DNA of 14,015 bases from Alphaproteobacteria bacterium (GTDB taxonomy: Bacteria > Pseudomonadota > Alphaproteobacteria > Micropepsales > Micropepsaceae), in NCBI GenBank assembly GCA_003131925.1, contig PKWC01000150.1, positions 260 to 14,274 on the forward strand, given 5' to 3'. Both the position numbers and the translations under genes were made by a program. Position 1 is the stretch's first letter, and the number at the start of each line of letters is the position of its first letter. The notes under the pieces were generated by a model. It saw only the letters and a list, made by a program, of their open reading frames with translations, was not told the DNA's origin and did not search any database. Below are positions 1-7,068 of this stretch, one piece after another.

Positions 1-268
1 GCGCGGATGACATTGCGCCGCTGCAGCTTACGCAGGACCGTCGCCACCACGTCCCGTCATCCCAGAAGCCCCGAACGGCCATTTAAGACCCGCGGGCAAG
101 GTGCCGTCAAATCTGGCGAGAGACGCACGAAAACGTTGTCAGTCGTGGTCGCAGAATAGCTTCCGTGGCGTGTGGCGTGTTCGGTCGCGACAATCCCAAT
201 ACGCGGATCGGCCGTGAACTCAAAAGGCTTCGATCCGAGTTCCGCGCACTCCTGAAATCAGAAGGTCA
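1..268. other. non-coding or degraded stretch, nothing recognised
   Basis: I see no recognisable gene, RNA or repeat here. Weak open frames run through it, but their translations are arginine-rich and resemble no family I know. The start of the methyltransferase remnant that follows would be expected here, but its N-terminal winged-helix/dimerisation region cannot be found in any plus-strand frame, so it seems lost rather than shifted. Confidence 0.4.
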
Positions 269-815
269 GTGGCCCTCCCGTCAAGCGGCCGCACCAATGT
301 CATGGTTGGCGCAAGCACCGTTCTGCTCGCCCAAGCATTTCCGGAATCGGAATTTATTGGCTACGACTATCATAGCCCTTCGATCGATATTGCGCGAAAG
401 CGCGCTGCTGAGGCAGCCCTCAACAATGCGCGCTTCGAAGTGGCCGACGCGACCGGCTACAAGGAAAAGGATTTCGATCTCATCGCCTTTTTCGACTGTC
501 TTCACGATATGGACGATCCGGTCGGGGCGGCGCGTCATGCCCGGCAAGCCCTCAAGCCCGACGGCAATTGCATGTTCGTTGAGCCCTTCGCAGGCGACTG
601 CGTTGAAGACAACCTCAACCCCGGTGGGACGTGTATATTACGGTGCCTCATCGCTGATTTGCGTTCCGGTGTCGCTCGCCCGAAAAGGGCCGGCGCTTGG
701 CGCGCAGGCCGGAGAGAAACGATTGCGTGAGGTAATTGTAGACGGCGCTGGCTTTAGCCGCCTTCGCCGCGCCACCGAAACGCCATTTAACCTCGTTCTG
801 GAAGCCCGGCCCTAG
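269..815 (+). pseudogene. class I SAM-dependent methyltransferase remnant (N-terminal loss and frameshift)
   Basis: The translation from about 300 to 615 matches a Rossmann-fold SAM-dependent methyltransferase of the kind fused to an N-terminal winged-helix domain. It shows FIGYDYH (motif II region), RFEVADA and DLIAFFDCLHDM, the latter typical of the family. At a run of four C (619-622) the frame breaks: reading on gives a non-family tail, while moving to the next plus frame gives NPVGRVYYGASSLICVP and then EKRLREVIVDGAGFSRLRRATETPFNLVLEARP split over positions up to the TAG at 813-815. Removing one C restores a continuous family sequence. The N-terminal domain of roughly 150 or more residues is absent, and glycine-rich motif I before GASTVL is scrambled. 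A GTG at 269 is the first possible start of the remaining frame but is probably not a real start. A sequencing error could explain the single C but not the missing N-terminus. Confidence 0.8.
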
Positions 816-843
816 CCACTGCCAGCTCCCAGTTCTCAACTCC

Positions 844-862
844 ATCCTGTCCGGTGCGCCAG
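844..862 (+). repeat. 19-bp direct repeat, copy 1
   Basis: The sequence atcctgtccggtgcgccag occurs here and again, identically and in the same orientation, at 2807-2825 just outside the 13-bp inverted repeat on the 5' side of the IS110 transposase. The match can be extended two bases to the left with one mismatch. It lies between the methyltransferase remnant and the 3' end of the PPOX gene. It may be a scrap of an IS end or a former target site. Confidence 0.8.
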
Positions 863-876
863 TCCGTCAACCGCCG

Positions 877-1368
877 TCAATCTAGGGGCAGCAGGTAGCC
901 GGGCGTTCTGCTCAATCGCCCCCCGAGGGCTTGGGCGTCCAGCACGGCCATGTCCCACGATATCCACGACACGGGCGTAAGTCGTATCGTGACATCATCA
1001 AACGAGGCAAACACGGGCCCGATGTGGGGATCGGACATCGCTGTCGCACTCAGATATCGGGCATGTACGCGTCGATTTATTTCTTGGGACTGCTCGCCTG
1101 TAGTCAGTTCGACTGTTCCTGTAGCAGTTACACCACGCTCCGCCCCAGGTCTTCGCAGATCCACCATCAGTGAAGCCTTCGATCTGGCCGCAACATTACG
1201 AGCTTTTCGGCTCTTGGAAGAAGTCGCGACAAACAGGCAGCCGGACTCGAAAAGATACCAGACCGCTGTCAGGTGGATGGTTCCATCTGCGTTTTCAGTT
1301 CCGAGTGTTGCAATATGGCGCCCTCGCAGGAGTTCTTGGAGAGATGGGTCCAGTGATTGAGTCGGCAT
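877..1368 (-). CDS. pyridoxamine 5'-phosphate oxidase family (PPOX-class, split-barrel flavin reductase fold) protein
   Basis: This 163-residue protein has the layout of small PPOX-class split-barrel proteins, which bind FMN or F420 and reduce or oxidise small substrates; the actual substrate is unknown. It opens with a helix followed by HIATLGTENADGTIHLTAVWY, here given in parts as the strand HIATLGT and the strand TAVWYLF. The segment VATSSKSRKARNVAARSKASLMVD (quoted only as its core SSKSRKARN) is the usual cofactor-phosphate contact region. The end, TPVSWISWDM, is also typical. The ATG at 1366-1368 is chosen because GGAG lies 6 nt upstream; a longer in-frame start at 1416 adds 16 residues of low family resemblance. 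It stands alone, transcribed toward the methyltransferase remnant, with the IS element upstream. It looks intact. Confidence 0.8.
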   Translation of the reverse strand: MPTQSLDPSLQELLRGRHIATLGTENADGTIHLTAVWYLFESGCLFVATSSKSRKARNVAARSKASLMVDLRRPGAERGVTATGTVELTTGEQSQEINRRVHARYLSATAMSDPHIGPVFASFDDVTIRLTPVSWISWDMAVLDAQALGGRLSRTPGYLLPLD

Positions 1369-1372
1369 TTTC

Positions 1373-1380
1373 CGCTCCGC
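1373..1380 (-). promoter_or_regulatory. ribosome binding site of the PPOX gene
   Basis: On the minus strand GCGGAGCGGAAA precedes the ATG at 1368. The GGAG core about 6 nt from the start supports this ATG over the one at 1416. Confidence 0.5.
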
Positions 1381-1475
1381 AGGTCCGCCCGATTCGGCAG
1401 GGCCGAATTCTTTCACTTCTTCCGGAATTTGGGAACCGGTAGTGGCTCCGTGGGACTAAACACCTGGTGGCACAG

Positions 1476-2722
1476 TTAGTCGCCCGGCGCCGAATACGAG
1501 CAAAGAATCCCTTCAATTCTGAAGTACCTCAAATCTGGCAACCGGAAACGTGCGCGTTTGAACCCACCCGGGGGCGCCCAAACTTCACGATCCAACGTAA
1601 TCTCGGACGGCCCGGCGTGGTCGGAGTGGACGAGCCACGGTAAGAACGTAGTTCTCATATGTGGACGGCCCCTTGCTTGCGAGCCCGAGTTCAAGGCTGT
1701 TTCGGCGTATTTGGTACGGTACCGTTCGCCACTGATCATCAGCTTCCAGGCGATCCGTGCGGTCTTGTTGGCGAGTGCAACGGCCGCAAGCTTCTCGGGC
1801 TTGCGCGCCACGAGTTCCTTCAGCCAGAGCGAGTTATGGCCTTTGCCGGTCTTGAGCTGGTGAATCACGGCCGTGGCCCCGCAAACCAGATGGCTGCGCA
1901 GCATCTCGTCGCCGGCGCGCGTGATACCGCCCAGCTTCTTTCTGCCCGCAGTGGTGTGATCCTTGGGTGTCAATCCGATGAAGGCTGCAAAATCCCGTCC
2001 CGGACGGAAGCGCCTGGCATCACCGATCTTCGCAGCCATCGCCATGACACCGACCGGTCCAACTGACGGAATGGCTGCTAGCCGCTGGCTCAACTCGTTG
2101 CCGCGATGCAGGACCATCAGTGTCGCTTCGATCTCTCGGAACTGCGCTTCGGCATGCCGGTACTGACCTGCCAGCATCTTTAACATCTCGCGTGCAAGCG
2201 CTGCATCTCCTGGCTCTGTTCAACCTTCGCAAGCAGTTCCTCGAGGCGGTAAAGGCCTTTGGCTGAGACAAGCCCGAACTCCGCTGCATGACCGCGAACG
2301 GCATTGCAAACTTGCGTGCGGCGCTTCACCAGCCCATTGCGCACCATCATCAGCATCTGCAATGCCTGCTGATCGAGCGTCTTCACCGGTACAAACCGCC
2401 GCTGCACTTTCGGCCGGCGCATCGCCTCGCAGATCGCTTCGGCGTCCGCTGCATCGTTCTTGCCACGATCGACATACGGTTTGGTGTATTGCGGCGGAAT
2501 CAGCACCACCTCATGGCCTAACGCCTGAAGTTCGCGCGCCCAATGATGGGAAGCTCCACAGGCTTCCATTCCGATCCAAAGGCGTGGAAGGTTGCCGAAA
2601 AACTTGTTCAAATCCTGCCGGCGGAGCTTTCTCCTCAGCGCCGGCTGCTCGTCATCGTCAACACCGTGCAGCTGAAAAACACTCTTGGATGTGTCCATAC
2701 CAATGCGCGTAAGCTTCCTCAT
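1476..2722 (-). pseudogene. IS110-family transposase, frameshifted
   Basis: IS110 transposases are DEDD/serine recombinases guided by a bridge RNA. The first part starts at ATG 2722 (MRKLTRIGMDTSKS) and shows the RuvC-like acidic residues D10, E53 (GMEACG), D90 and D93 (KNDAADAEA). It runs off-frame after EQSQEM into a stop at 2180. The second part continues in another minus frame with ALAREMLKMLAGQY, IPSVGPVGV, FAAFIGLTPKDH, GGITRAGDEMLRS and ALANKTARIAWKLM. One missing C near 2203 (minus ATGCAGCGC where ATGCCAGCGC is expected) explains the split. At the position where relatives have HSTAG this protein has HTTAG, so the presumed catalytic serine may be a threonine. The frame runs past the right inverted repeat to a stop at 1476, so the last 60 or so residues are probably read-through or flank. 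The core without this tail is about 340 residues, normal for the family. Confidence 0.85.
1660..1672 (+). repeat. 13-bp inverted repeat of the IS110 element, transposase 3' side
   Basis: TGTGGACGGCCCC on the plus strand is exactly complementary to 2783-2795. Here it lies within the read-through end of the transposase frame, encoding the GRPH region. Confidence 0.75.
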
Positions 2723-2782
2723 GGACGGCTCCCTTGTTTGAGGATCTCCAACGACCTCAATGTGGCACACTCGATGCCGTCG

Positions 2783-2795
2783 GGGGCCGTCCACA
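2783..2795 (-). repeat. 13-bp inverted repeat of the IS110 element, transposase 5' side
   Basis: The minus strand reads TGTGGACGGCCCC, 61 bp upstream of the transposase ATG at 2722, the mate of the copy at 1660-1672. The bases beyond the repeat differ at the two ends, so the match ends at 13 bp. Confidence 0.75.
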
Positions 2796-2806
2796 CCAAC
2801 ATTTCT

Positions 2807-2825
2807 ATCCTGTCCGGTGCGCCAG
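2807..2825 (+). repeat. 19-bp direct repeat, copy 2
   Basis: This is identical to 844-862 and begins 11 bp outside the inverted repeat on the transposase 5' side. Whether it belongs to the IS end or to the flank cannot be decided from the sequence alone. Confidence 0.8.
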
Positions 2826-3186
2826 CGGTCGCGTCGAGTCCCAATACGAGTCTGACCCAGTTTCTCGATAGGCTTTCTTGATCGCGTTGCTGCGGCTGGC
2901 CACGTCGCGTTTCGGCGCGATGAGCGAGTGCCATGCGCAGCCGCGCACAAATAGACATATGAGCACTTCTGCACAGTGTTGTTCGCGGTATCGGCGTAAT
3001 TTTGCGGCGCCGCAAGTGAAACGCAACGATTTACGTGTTAGGCGTAAGACCCGGTTGTTGACGGCAATTGGCCGGGCTTCGATTCAGCATAAGCGAGACC
3101 ATCTCCGAAGTACGAAATGTCTGTCTCCATCAAGTCCCAGCCGCGGCTCAATATCGAGCTCCACAAGACCTTCGATTGAGGCTTTC
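2826..3186. other. non-coding stretch upstream of the IS transposase and of the S41-like gene
   Basis: The part nearest the IS (to about 2,930) may be the 5' non-coding end of the element, where some IS110 members encode their bridge RNA. The rest must carry the promoter of the plus-strand S41-like gene. The frame of that gene stays open upstream to 2878, but the extra translation is arginine- and serine-rich with no family resemblance, so I do not treat it as coding. No convincing promoter could be placed. Confidence 0.4.
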
Positions 3187-4605
3187 ATGCGCCGCGCCTT
3201 CGTCAAGATCGGTCTTGTCATCGTTGTTCTCGTCGTGGTCGTGGCCGGCGTCGGGGGTGGGTTGTTCTATTTCTTCACCGTCAAGTTCAATCCCGCTCCG
3301 CCGAGCGTCGATTATCCCAAGCCCACCAGCGCGCTCGAAGCTCAGCGCCAGGACACCGATTACTTCGGCAAGCTGATCGCGCTCGACCGGGCTTTCGCGC
3401 CGGCGGCGCGCGCCGAAGCGAACCGCCGTATCGCCGTGCTCGAAAAGCTGACGGCGCCGCTCGACCGTCCGCATTTCCGCATCGCGCTGATGCGGATCGA
3501 CGCGTTGGCCGACAATGGGCACTCGAAGGTCGGTTACGACCCGGGCGCCACGCCGAAGGAACTTCCAGTGCGTGTCGCGATCTTCTCTGACGGGCTCTAT
3601 GTCTTGCGCGCGACGGACGAGAACGCCGATCTGCTCGGTGGCCGCATCGTCTCCGTCGATGGCAAGCCCATCGACGAGGTGATGAAGTGCCTGGAAAAAC
3701 TGCGCGGTGGCACGCCGCAGTGGCGCAAGGCCTATGCCTCGCTCTACCTCGTGATGCAAGACATGCTATACGGCACGGATGTGGCGCCCGACATGCGGCA
3801 TTCGACCTGGACGGTCGTTTCGCCATCGGGCAACACCCTAACGCGCACGCTCGAGGCCTACACCCCGCCGCAGACCGAGCCATATGTTTTTATCAAGCGC
3901 TGGTTCTCCAGCGCGCCGTTGAAAGGTATGACCGCGGGCTGGCGCACCTATCCGCCCGATCATCCGCAGTCGGTCGCGCTGCGAGATTTCGATGATAATT
4001 TCCGCCGCGTCCGCCTGCCCGGTTCGTGCACCATGTTAATCCAGTTCAAGTCCAACGAGGACGAAGGTAGCCAGCATATCGCCGATTTCGTTTCCGCAAC
4101 CGAGGCGGACATGCAGGCGAAAAAGCCCTGCAACTTGATCCTTGATCAGCGCTTCAACGACGGCGGCAACTACATGAATACCTATGGCTTCGCAAAGAAG
4201 CTGCCGGAACTCATCGCGCCCACCGGTCGCATCTACATGCTGACCGGACCATCGACGTTCTCCGCAGGTATTTCGACCACGGCTTTCATCAAGCAGGCGG
4301 GGGGAGCGCGCGTGACCATTCTGGGTGAGCCGGTCGGCGACCAGCTGCAATTTTTTTCCGAAGGCAACCGCGGTTGCCTGCCCCACTATCCCCTTTGCGT
4401 CGCCTATGAAACGGGCAAGCACGACTACCAGCATCCCTGCAGGGATTGGGATATCTGCTTCTGGCCCAACTACTATTTCACGGTGCGCGTGAACAACCTC
4501 GATCCGGACGAGACGATCGCTTTGAGCTTTGCTGATTGGCGCGCGGGCCACGATCCGGTGTTCGAGCGTGCGCTGCAGCTGGCGAAATCAAACGCCAATG
4601 GCTAG
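3187..4605 (+). CDS. membrane-anchored S41 (C-terminal processing protease-like) family protein
   Basis: The 472-residue product has a short basic N-terminus and one hydrophobic segment (about residues 8-31, LVIVVLVVVVAGVGGGLFYFF in part), so it is probably a signal anchor placing the rest in the periplasm. Residues 105-160 hold an S41-like DNGHS segment and a PDZ-like segment ending GRIVSVDGKPIDEV. The C-terminal half carries the crotonase-like S41 core: NLILDQRFNDGGN (316-328, in the place of the usual LRGNGGG) and GPSTFSAG (354-361), whose Ser359 is the likely nucleophile. S41 enzymes cut unfolded or C-terminal ends of envelope proteins, but the target of this one is unknown. The start ATG at 3187 is chosen over the longer open frame because GAGG lies 5 nt upstream and the signal anchor follows at once. 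Several cysteines near the end (CLPHYPLC, CRDWDIC) suggest disulfides in the periplasm. Neighbours do not clarify its role. Confidence 0.75.
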   Translation: MRRAFVKIGLVIVVLVVVVAGVGGGLFYFFTVKFNPAPPSVDYPKPTSALEAQRQDTDYFGKLIALDRAFAPAARAEANRRIAVLEKLTAPLDRPHFRIALMRIDALADNGHSKVGYDPGATPKELPVRVAIFSDGLYVLRATDENADLLGGRIVSVDGKPIDEVMKCLEKLRGGTPQWRKAYASLYLVMQDMLYGTDVAPDMRHSTWTVVSPSGNTLTRTLEAYTPPQTEPYVFIKRWFSSAPLKGMTAGWRTYPPDHPQSVALRDFDDNFRRVRLPGSCTMLIQFKSNEDEGSQHIADFVSATEADMQAKKPCNLILDQRFNDGGNYMNTYGFAKKLPELIAPTGRIYMLTGPSTFSAGISTTAFIKQAGGARVTILGEPVGDQLQFFSEGNRGCLPHYPLCVAYETGKHDYQHPCRDWDICFWPNYYFTVRVNNLDPDETIALSFADWRAGHDPVFERALQLAKSNANG

Positions 4606-4632
4606 ACGAAATTCCATGATCAAGTCGTCCTG

Positions 4633-4651
4633 CGCCAGGTTGGCGTTTTTT
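4633..4651 (+). terminator. rho-independent terminator after the S41-like gene
   Basis: CGCCA-GGT-TGGCG forms a 5-bp stem with a 3-nt loop, directly followed by six T. It starts 28 nt after the stop codon of the S41-like gene. The stem is short, so its strength is uncertain. Confidence 0.55.
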
Positions 4652-4879
4652 CTTGGCATTGATCTTCTCCAAGCTGGTTCCACGCATACCAAGGAAAGTG
4701 AGTGTTCCGGACAGATGAACACCAACGGTCGCGACAATCAAAAAATACCGAAAGACAGCCATATATTGTGGCCAATTTACTGAGGCCAGCGCCCGCGCCA
4801 TCAGCAAATGCTGATATGCCGATCCCTATCTCTACCTCGCAGTGGCCAGCTGACTCATTTGGCGCTAACATCCTACGTC

Positions 4880-5443
4880 ATGGGCTCGTATCAATATTTT
4901 GTTCTTCTAATCGTTGTCTTGGTCGGCTTGGCGGTCTCAGACGTCACGATCAGCCTGCATAAATTGTTGGCCGCAGGACGACGAGTGCAATGGCATTGGG
5001 CGGCGCCAGCGGCCACATTTCTCAGTGTGGTACTCGTTACCGGTGAGTTTATGAGCACGTGGTCTTCGAAGAACGGAACGATTTGGTTTCCCAGCGTTTT
5101 GTCGACCGTTGGCCTCTTCGTCCTCTTGTATCTTGGAGCGGCAGCGGCTTTACCCGACGAGGTCCCCTCAGAAGGTCTGAATCTAAAGACCTTCTATTAT
5201 AGCAATCGCACACACTTCTGGGGGTTGATGACCCTTTTCATGGCGGCGCAAATGCTGCTGGTCGCCGTGAATCCTCTCAATCAAGCGAGCCCCCACTTCC
5301 TGTTCTTTGTCGGGCAAGATGCGCTCGTTGCGCTCGTTTGCGCGTCGCTCATATGGATCAGGCATGCTTGGTGGCATGCCTTGTGTATCGCTGCATTTCT
5401 CAGCCTTGAACTTCTAAACTGGTGGGGCCTTAAACTTGGCTAA
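4880..5443 (+). CDS. six-helix integral membrane protein of unknown function
   Basis: From the ATG at 4880 the product has 187 residues and starts MGSYQYFVLLIVVLVGLAVSD in segments typical of a hypothetical membrane family found in proteobacteria, where the opening Y-F-LL---LGLAV-D is followed by a short basic loop (HKLLAAGRRVQW). Hydrophobic segments lie near residues 6-25, 41-58, 70-91, 112-130, 141-160 and 164-182, giving about six helices and very short loops, as in an inner-membrane protein. No catalytic motif or transport signature is visible. The frame is open to 4808 with other possible starts, but the family-like sequence begins at 4880. The ribosome binding site is weak. It is separated from the upstream gene by a probable terminator and 274 bp, and converges with the MerA-like gene. 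Confidence 0.65.
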   Translation: MGSYQYFVLLIVVLVGLAVSDVTISLHKLLAAGRRVQWHWAAPAATFLSVVLVTGEFMSTWSSKNGTIWFPSVLSTVGLFVLLYLGAAAALPDEVPSEGLNLKTFYYSNRTHFWGLMTLFMAAQMLLVAVNPLNQASPHFLFFVGQDALVALVCASLIWIRHAWWHALCIAAFLSLELLNWWGLKLG

Positions 5444-5514
5444 ACACGCCACATCGTCATCCGCTCCGATCAAGGCCTATCTGGAGAACGTCGGACAGGT
5501 GCGGTTACTCGCGG

Positions 5515-7038
5515 TTACCATGCCAGCCAGCGCTTCGCCAGAGATTTGAGAGTTGGCGTTAAGCGTGTGCGGTTGTAAGCGTCCGCTGCCATTTTGATTG
5601 CCTGTGCCTGCGTCGGATAGGAATGAATGACCCGCGCCAGCGCGCGCAGGCCGATCCCCGAGCCAATCGCGAGTGAGAGGCCGTTGATCATCTCGCCTGC
5701 GTGGCTCGCGACTACGGTAGCGCCCAGAATTCGATCAGTTCCCTCTCTCACATGTATCTTCACGAATCCCTCTTCTTCCCCATCGGTAACCGCGCGGTCA
5801 ACGTCATGCATGAGAATCGTGAAAGTCTTTACGGGTATGGCTTTCTCCCAAGCCTCCCGAACATAGAGACCGACATGGGCGATTTCCGGATCGGTATAGG
5901 TGCACCAAGGGATCGTCAGCGCGCTCAGTCTCTTGCGGCCCAGGAACAGCGCGTTTTGTACCGCGATGCGCGCCGAAGCGTCGGCGGTGTGAGTAAATTT
6001 ATGCATCAAGCAAACATCGCCTGCCGCGTAGATCCGCGCGTTTGTGGTCTGCAGGAAATCGTTGACGAGAATACCTGTCTCGAGGTCGTACCGGACGCCC
6101 GCAGCTGCGAGATTCATGCCTCCGACGTTGGGCGCCCGGCCGATGCCGGTCAGGATTTCATCCACAAAAATGCTAAACTCGTTCCCGTCGCCGACGAGAT
6201 CGGCAACTTTCTTCCCGCCCTCCATCCGTACGGCGACGACCTTAGCATTGAGATGTATCTCGACGCCATCACGCGCCAGGGCGTCGGAAAGAATCTGTGC
6301 GGCGTCGCGCTCTTCCTTGGGCAGGAACATCGGATCATCCTGCGCAATGATGACCTGCACTCCGAGTCGGCAAAACGCTTGCGCCAATTCGCACCCGAGC
6401 GGGCCGCCGCCGATGACCAGCATTCGCCGCGGCCGTTCAGTGAGATCAAAGACATTCTCATTGGTCAAATACCCGGTTTCTGCAAGTCCGGGAATCGCTG
6501 GGGTCTTCGGTCGCGCCCCGGTCGCGATGAGCGCCTTCCTGAAATGCAGCACCGTTTTGTCCACCGCGACGGCATTCGGTCCCGCAAAACACGCGCTGCC
6601 GAAATACATATCGACACCTTCCGCACTCAATCGTCGCGCCGAATCCGTGCGGCTGATGCGGGAGCGGAGGCGCCGCATCCGCTCCATTGCTGCAGGGAAA
6701 TCGACATCAACGCTGATGGGTACTTGCGCGCCAAAGTTTTCCGCGTCGCGCATATCCGCATACAGCCGTGACGTCCGAATGATGGCCTTCGATGGTACGC
6801 AACCCACATTCAGGCAATCGCCCCCTATGAGATTGCGCTCGATGAGCGCGACCTTCGCGCCCAGCGCCGCCGCGGCACGAGCCGCGACCAGCCCGGCCGG
6901 TCCGGCGCCGATGATGACAAGATTGTACTTGTCCACGGGTCTTGGATTCCGCCAGGCCGGTGGATGAACATTGTCCAATAGAGCACGATGGAAGCGATCG
7001 TCCGGCGGTCCGCTCGGCGGCGATTCATGATGCTGCAT
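5515..7038 (-). CDS. mercuric reductase-like FAD/NAD(P)-dependent pyridine nucleotide-disulfide oxidoreductase
   Basis: The 507-residue product belongs to the class I flavoprotein disulfide reductases (lipoamide dehydrogenase, MerA). It has the FAD-binding GAGPAG (44-49), the redox disulfide CLNVGC (C75, C80) with VPSK after it, the NAD(P)H-binding GGGPLG (210-215), the second FAD motif IYAAGDV (336-342) and the dimerisation domain with CTYTDPEIAHVG. Near the end HSYPTQAQA (472-480) replaces the HPT-SE active-site signature of lipoamide dehydrogenase, as in MerA relatives. The N-terminal heavy-metal domain and the C-terminal vicinal cysteine pair of true MerA are both absent, so mercury reduction is doubtful and the substrate is unknown. 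It is the last gene of the operon, 30 nt after the GH144-like gene. The ATG at 7038 is used; a GTG at 6936 just before VDKYNLVIIG is a plausible shorter start. Confidence 0.85.
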   Translation of the reverse strand: MQHHESPPSGPPDDRFHRALLDNVHPPAWRNPRPVDKYNLVIIGAGPAGLVAARAAAALGAKVALIERNLIGGDCLNVGCVPSKAIIRTSRLYADMRDAENFGAQVPISVDVDFPAAMERMRRLRSRISRTDSARRLSAEGVDMYFGSACFAGPNAVAVDKTVLHFRKALIATGARPKTPAIPGLAETGYLTNENVFDLTERPRRMLVIGGGPLGCELAQAFCRLGVQVIIAQDDPMFLPKEERDAAQILSDALARDGVEIHLNAKVVAVRMEGGKKVADLVGDGNEFSIFVDEILTGIGRAPNVGGMNLAAAGVRYDLETGILVNDFLQTTNARIYAAGDVCLMHKFTHTADASARIAVQNALFLGRKRLSALTIPWCTYTDPEIAHVGLYVREAWEKAIPVKTFTILMHDVDRAVTDGEEEGFVKIHVREGTDRILGATVVASHAGEMINGLSLAIGSGIGLRALARVIHSYPTQAQAIKMAADAYNRTRLTPTLKSLAKRWLAW

Positions 7039-7068
7039 GGCACGCCCGAGTTCGCGCGGAAGAATTCG

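Larger units (their letters stand above)
1660..2795 (-). mobile_element. IS110-family insertion sequence (IR-to-IR minimum extent)
   Basis: A transposase with the DEDD N-terminal and Tnp_20 C-terminal domains of the IS110 family is bracketed by a perfect 13-bp inverted repeat (TGTGGACGGCCCC at 1660-1672 on plus, its complement at 2783-2795). Subterminal inverted repeats are characteristic of the IS1111 subgroup of IS110. The stated span runs between the outer edges of the repeats; the true termini should lie some bases outside. The 5' side may reach further, since about 100-200 bp of non-coding sequence there also looks IS-like. The spacing is unusual: only some 35 bp separate the end of the conserved transposase core from the right-hand repeat, leaving little room for a downstream bridge RNA. 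The element is probably immobile because its transposase is broken. Confidence 0.75.

Noticed and set aside
1417..1659. Possible small gene between the PPOX gene and the IS repeat
   Set aside because: Open frames here give no recognisable protein; the minus frame is only read-through of the transposase past the inverted repeat.
3058..3090. Possible sigma-70 promoter (TTGACG) for the S41-like gene
   Set aside because: The -35 match is fair, but no acceptable -10 box lies at 16-18 bp.
2878..3186. Upstream open extension of the S41-like gene (about 103 extra codons)
   Set aside because: The translation is basic and serine-rich without family resemblance, and a signal-anchor start with GAGG upstream lies at 3187.
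5501..5518. Short direct repeat gcggttac x2 at the 3' end of the MerA-like gene
   Set aside because: Eight bases twice within 18 bp is easily due to chance, and there is no hairpin or T tract to suggest a terminator.
5701..6967. Long plus-strand open frames opposite the MerA-like gene
   Set aside because: They are antisense shadows in GC-rich DNA; the minus strand carries all conserved flavoprotein motifs.
5515..7038. Calling the flavoprotein merA
   Set aside because: Both mercury-handling cysteine features of MerA are absent, so only the family is claimed.
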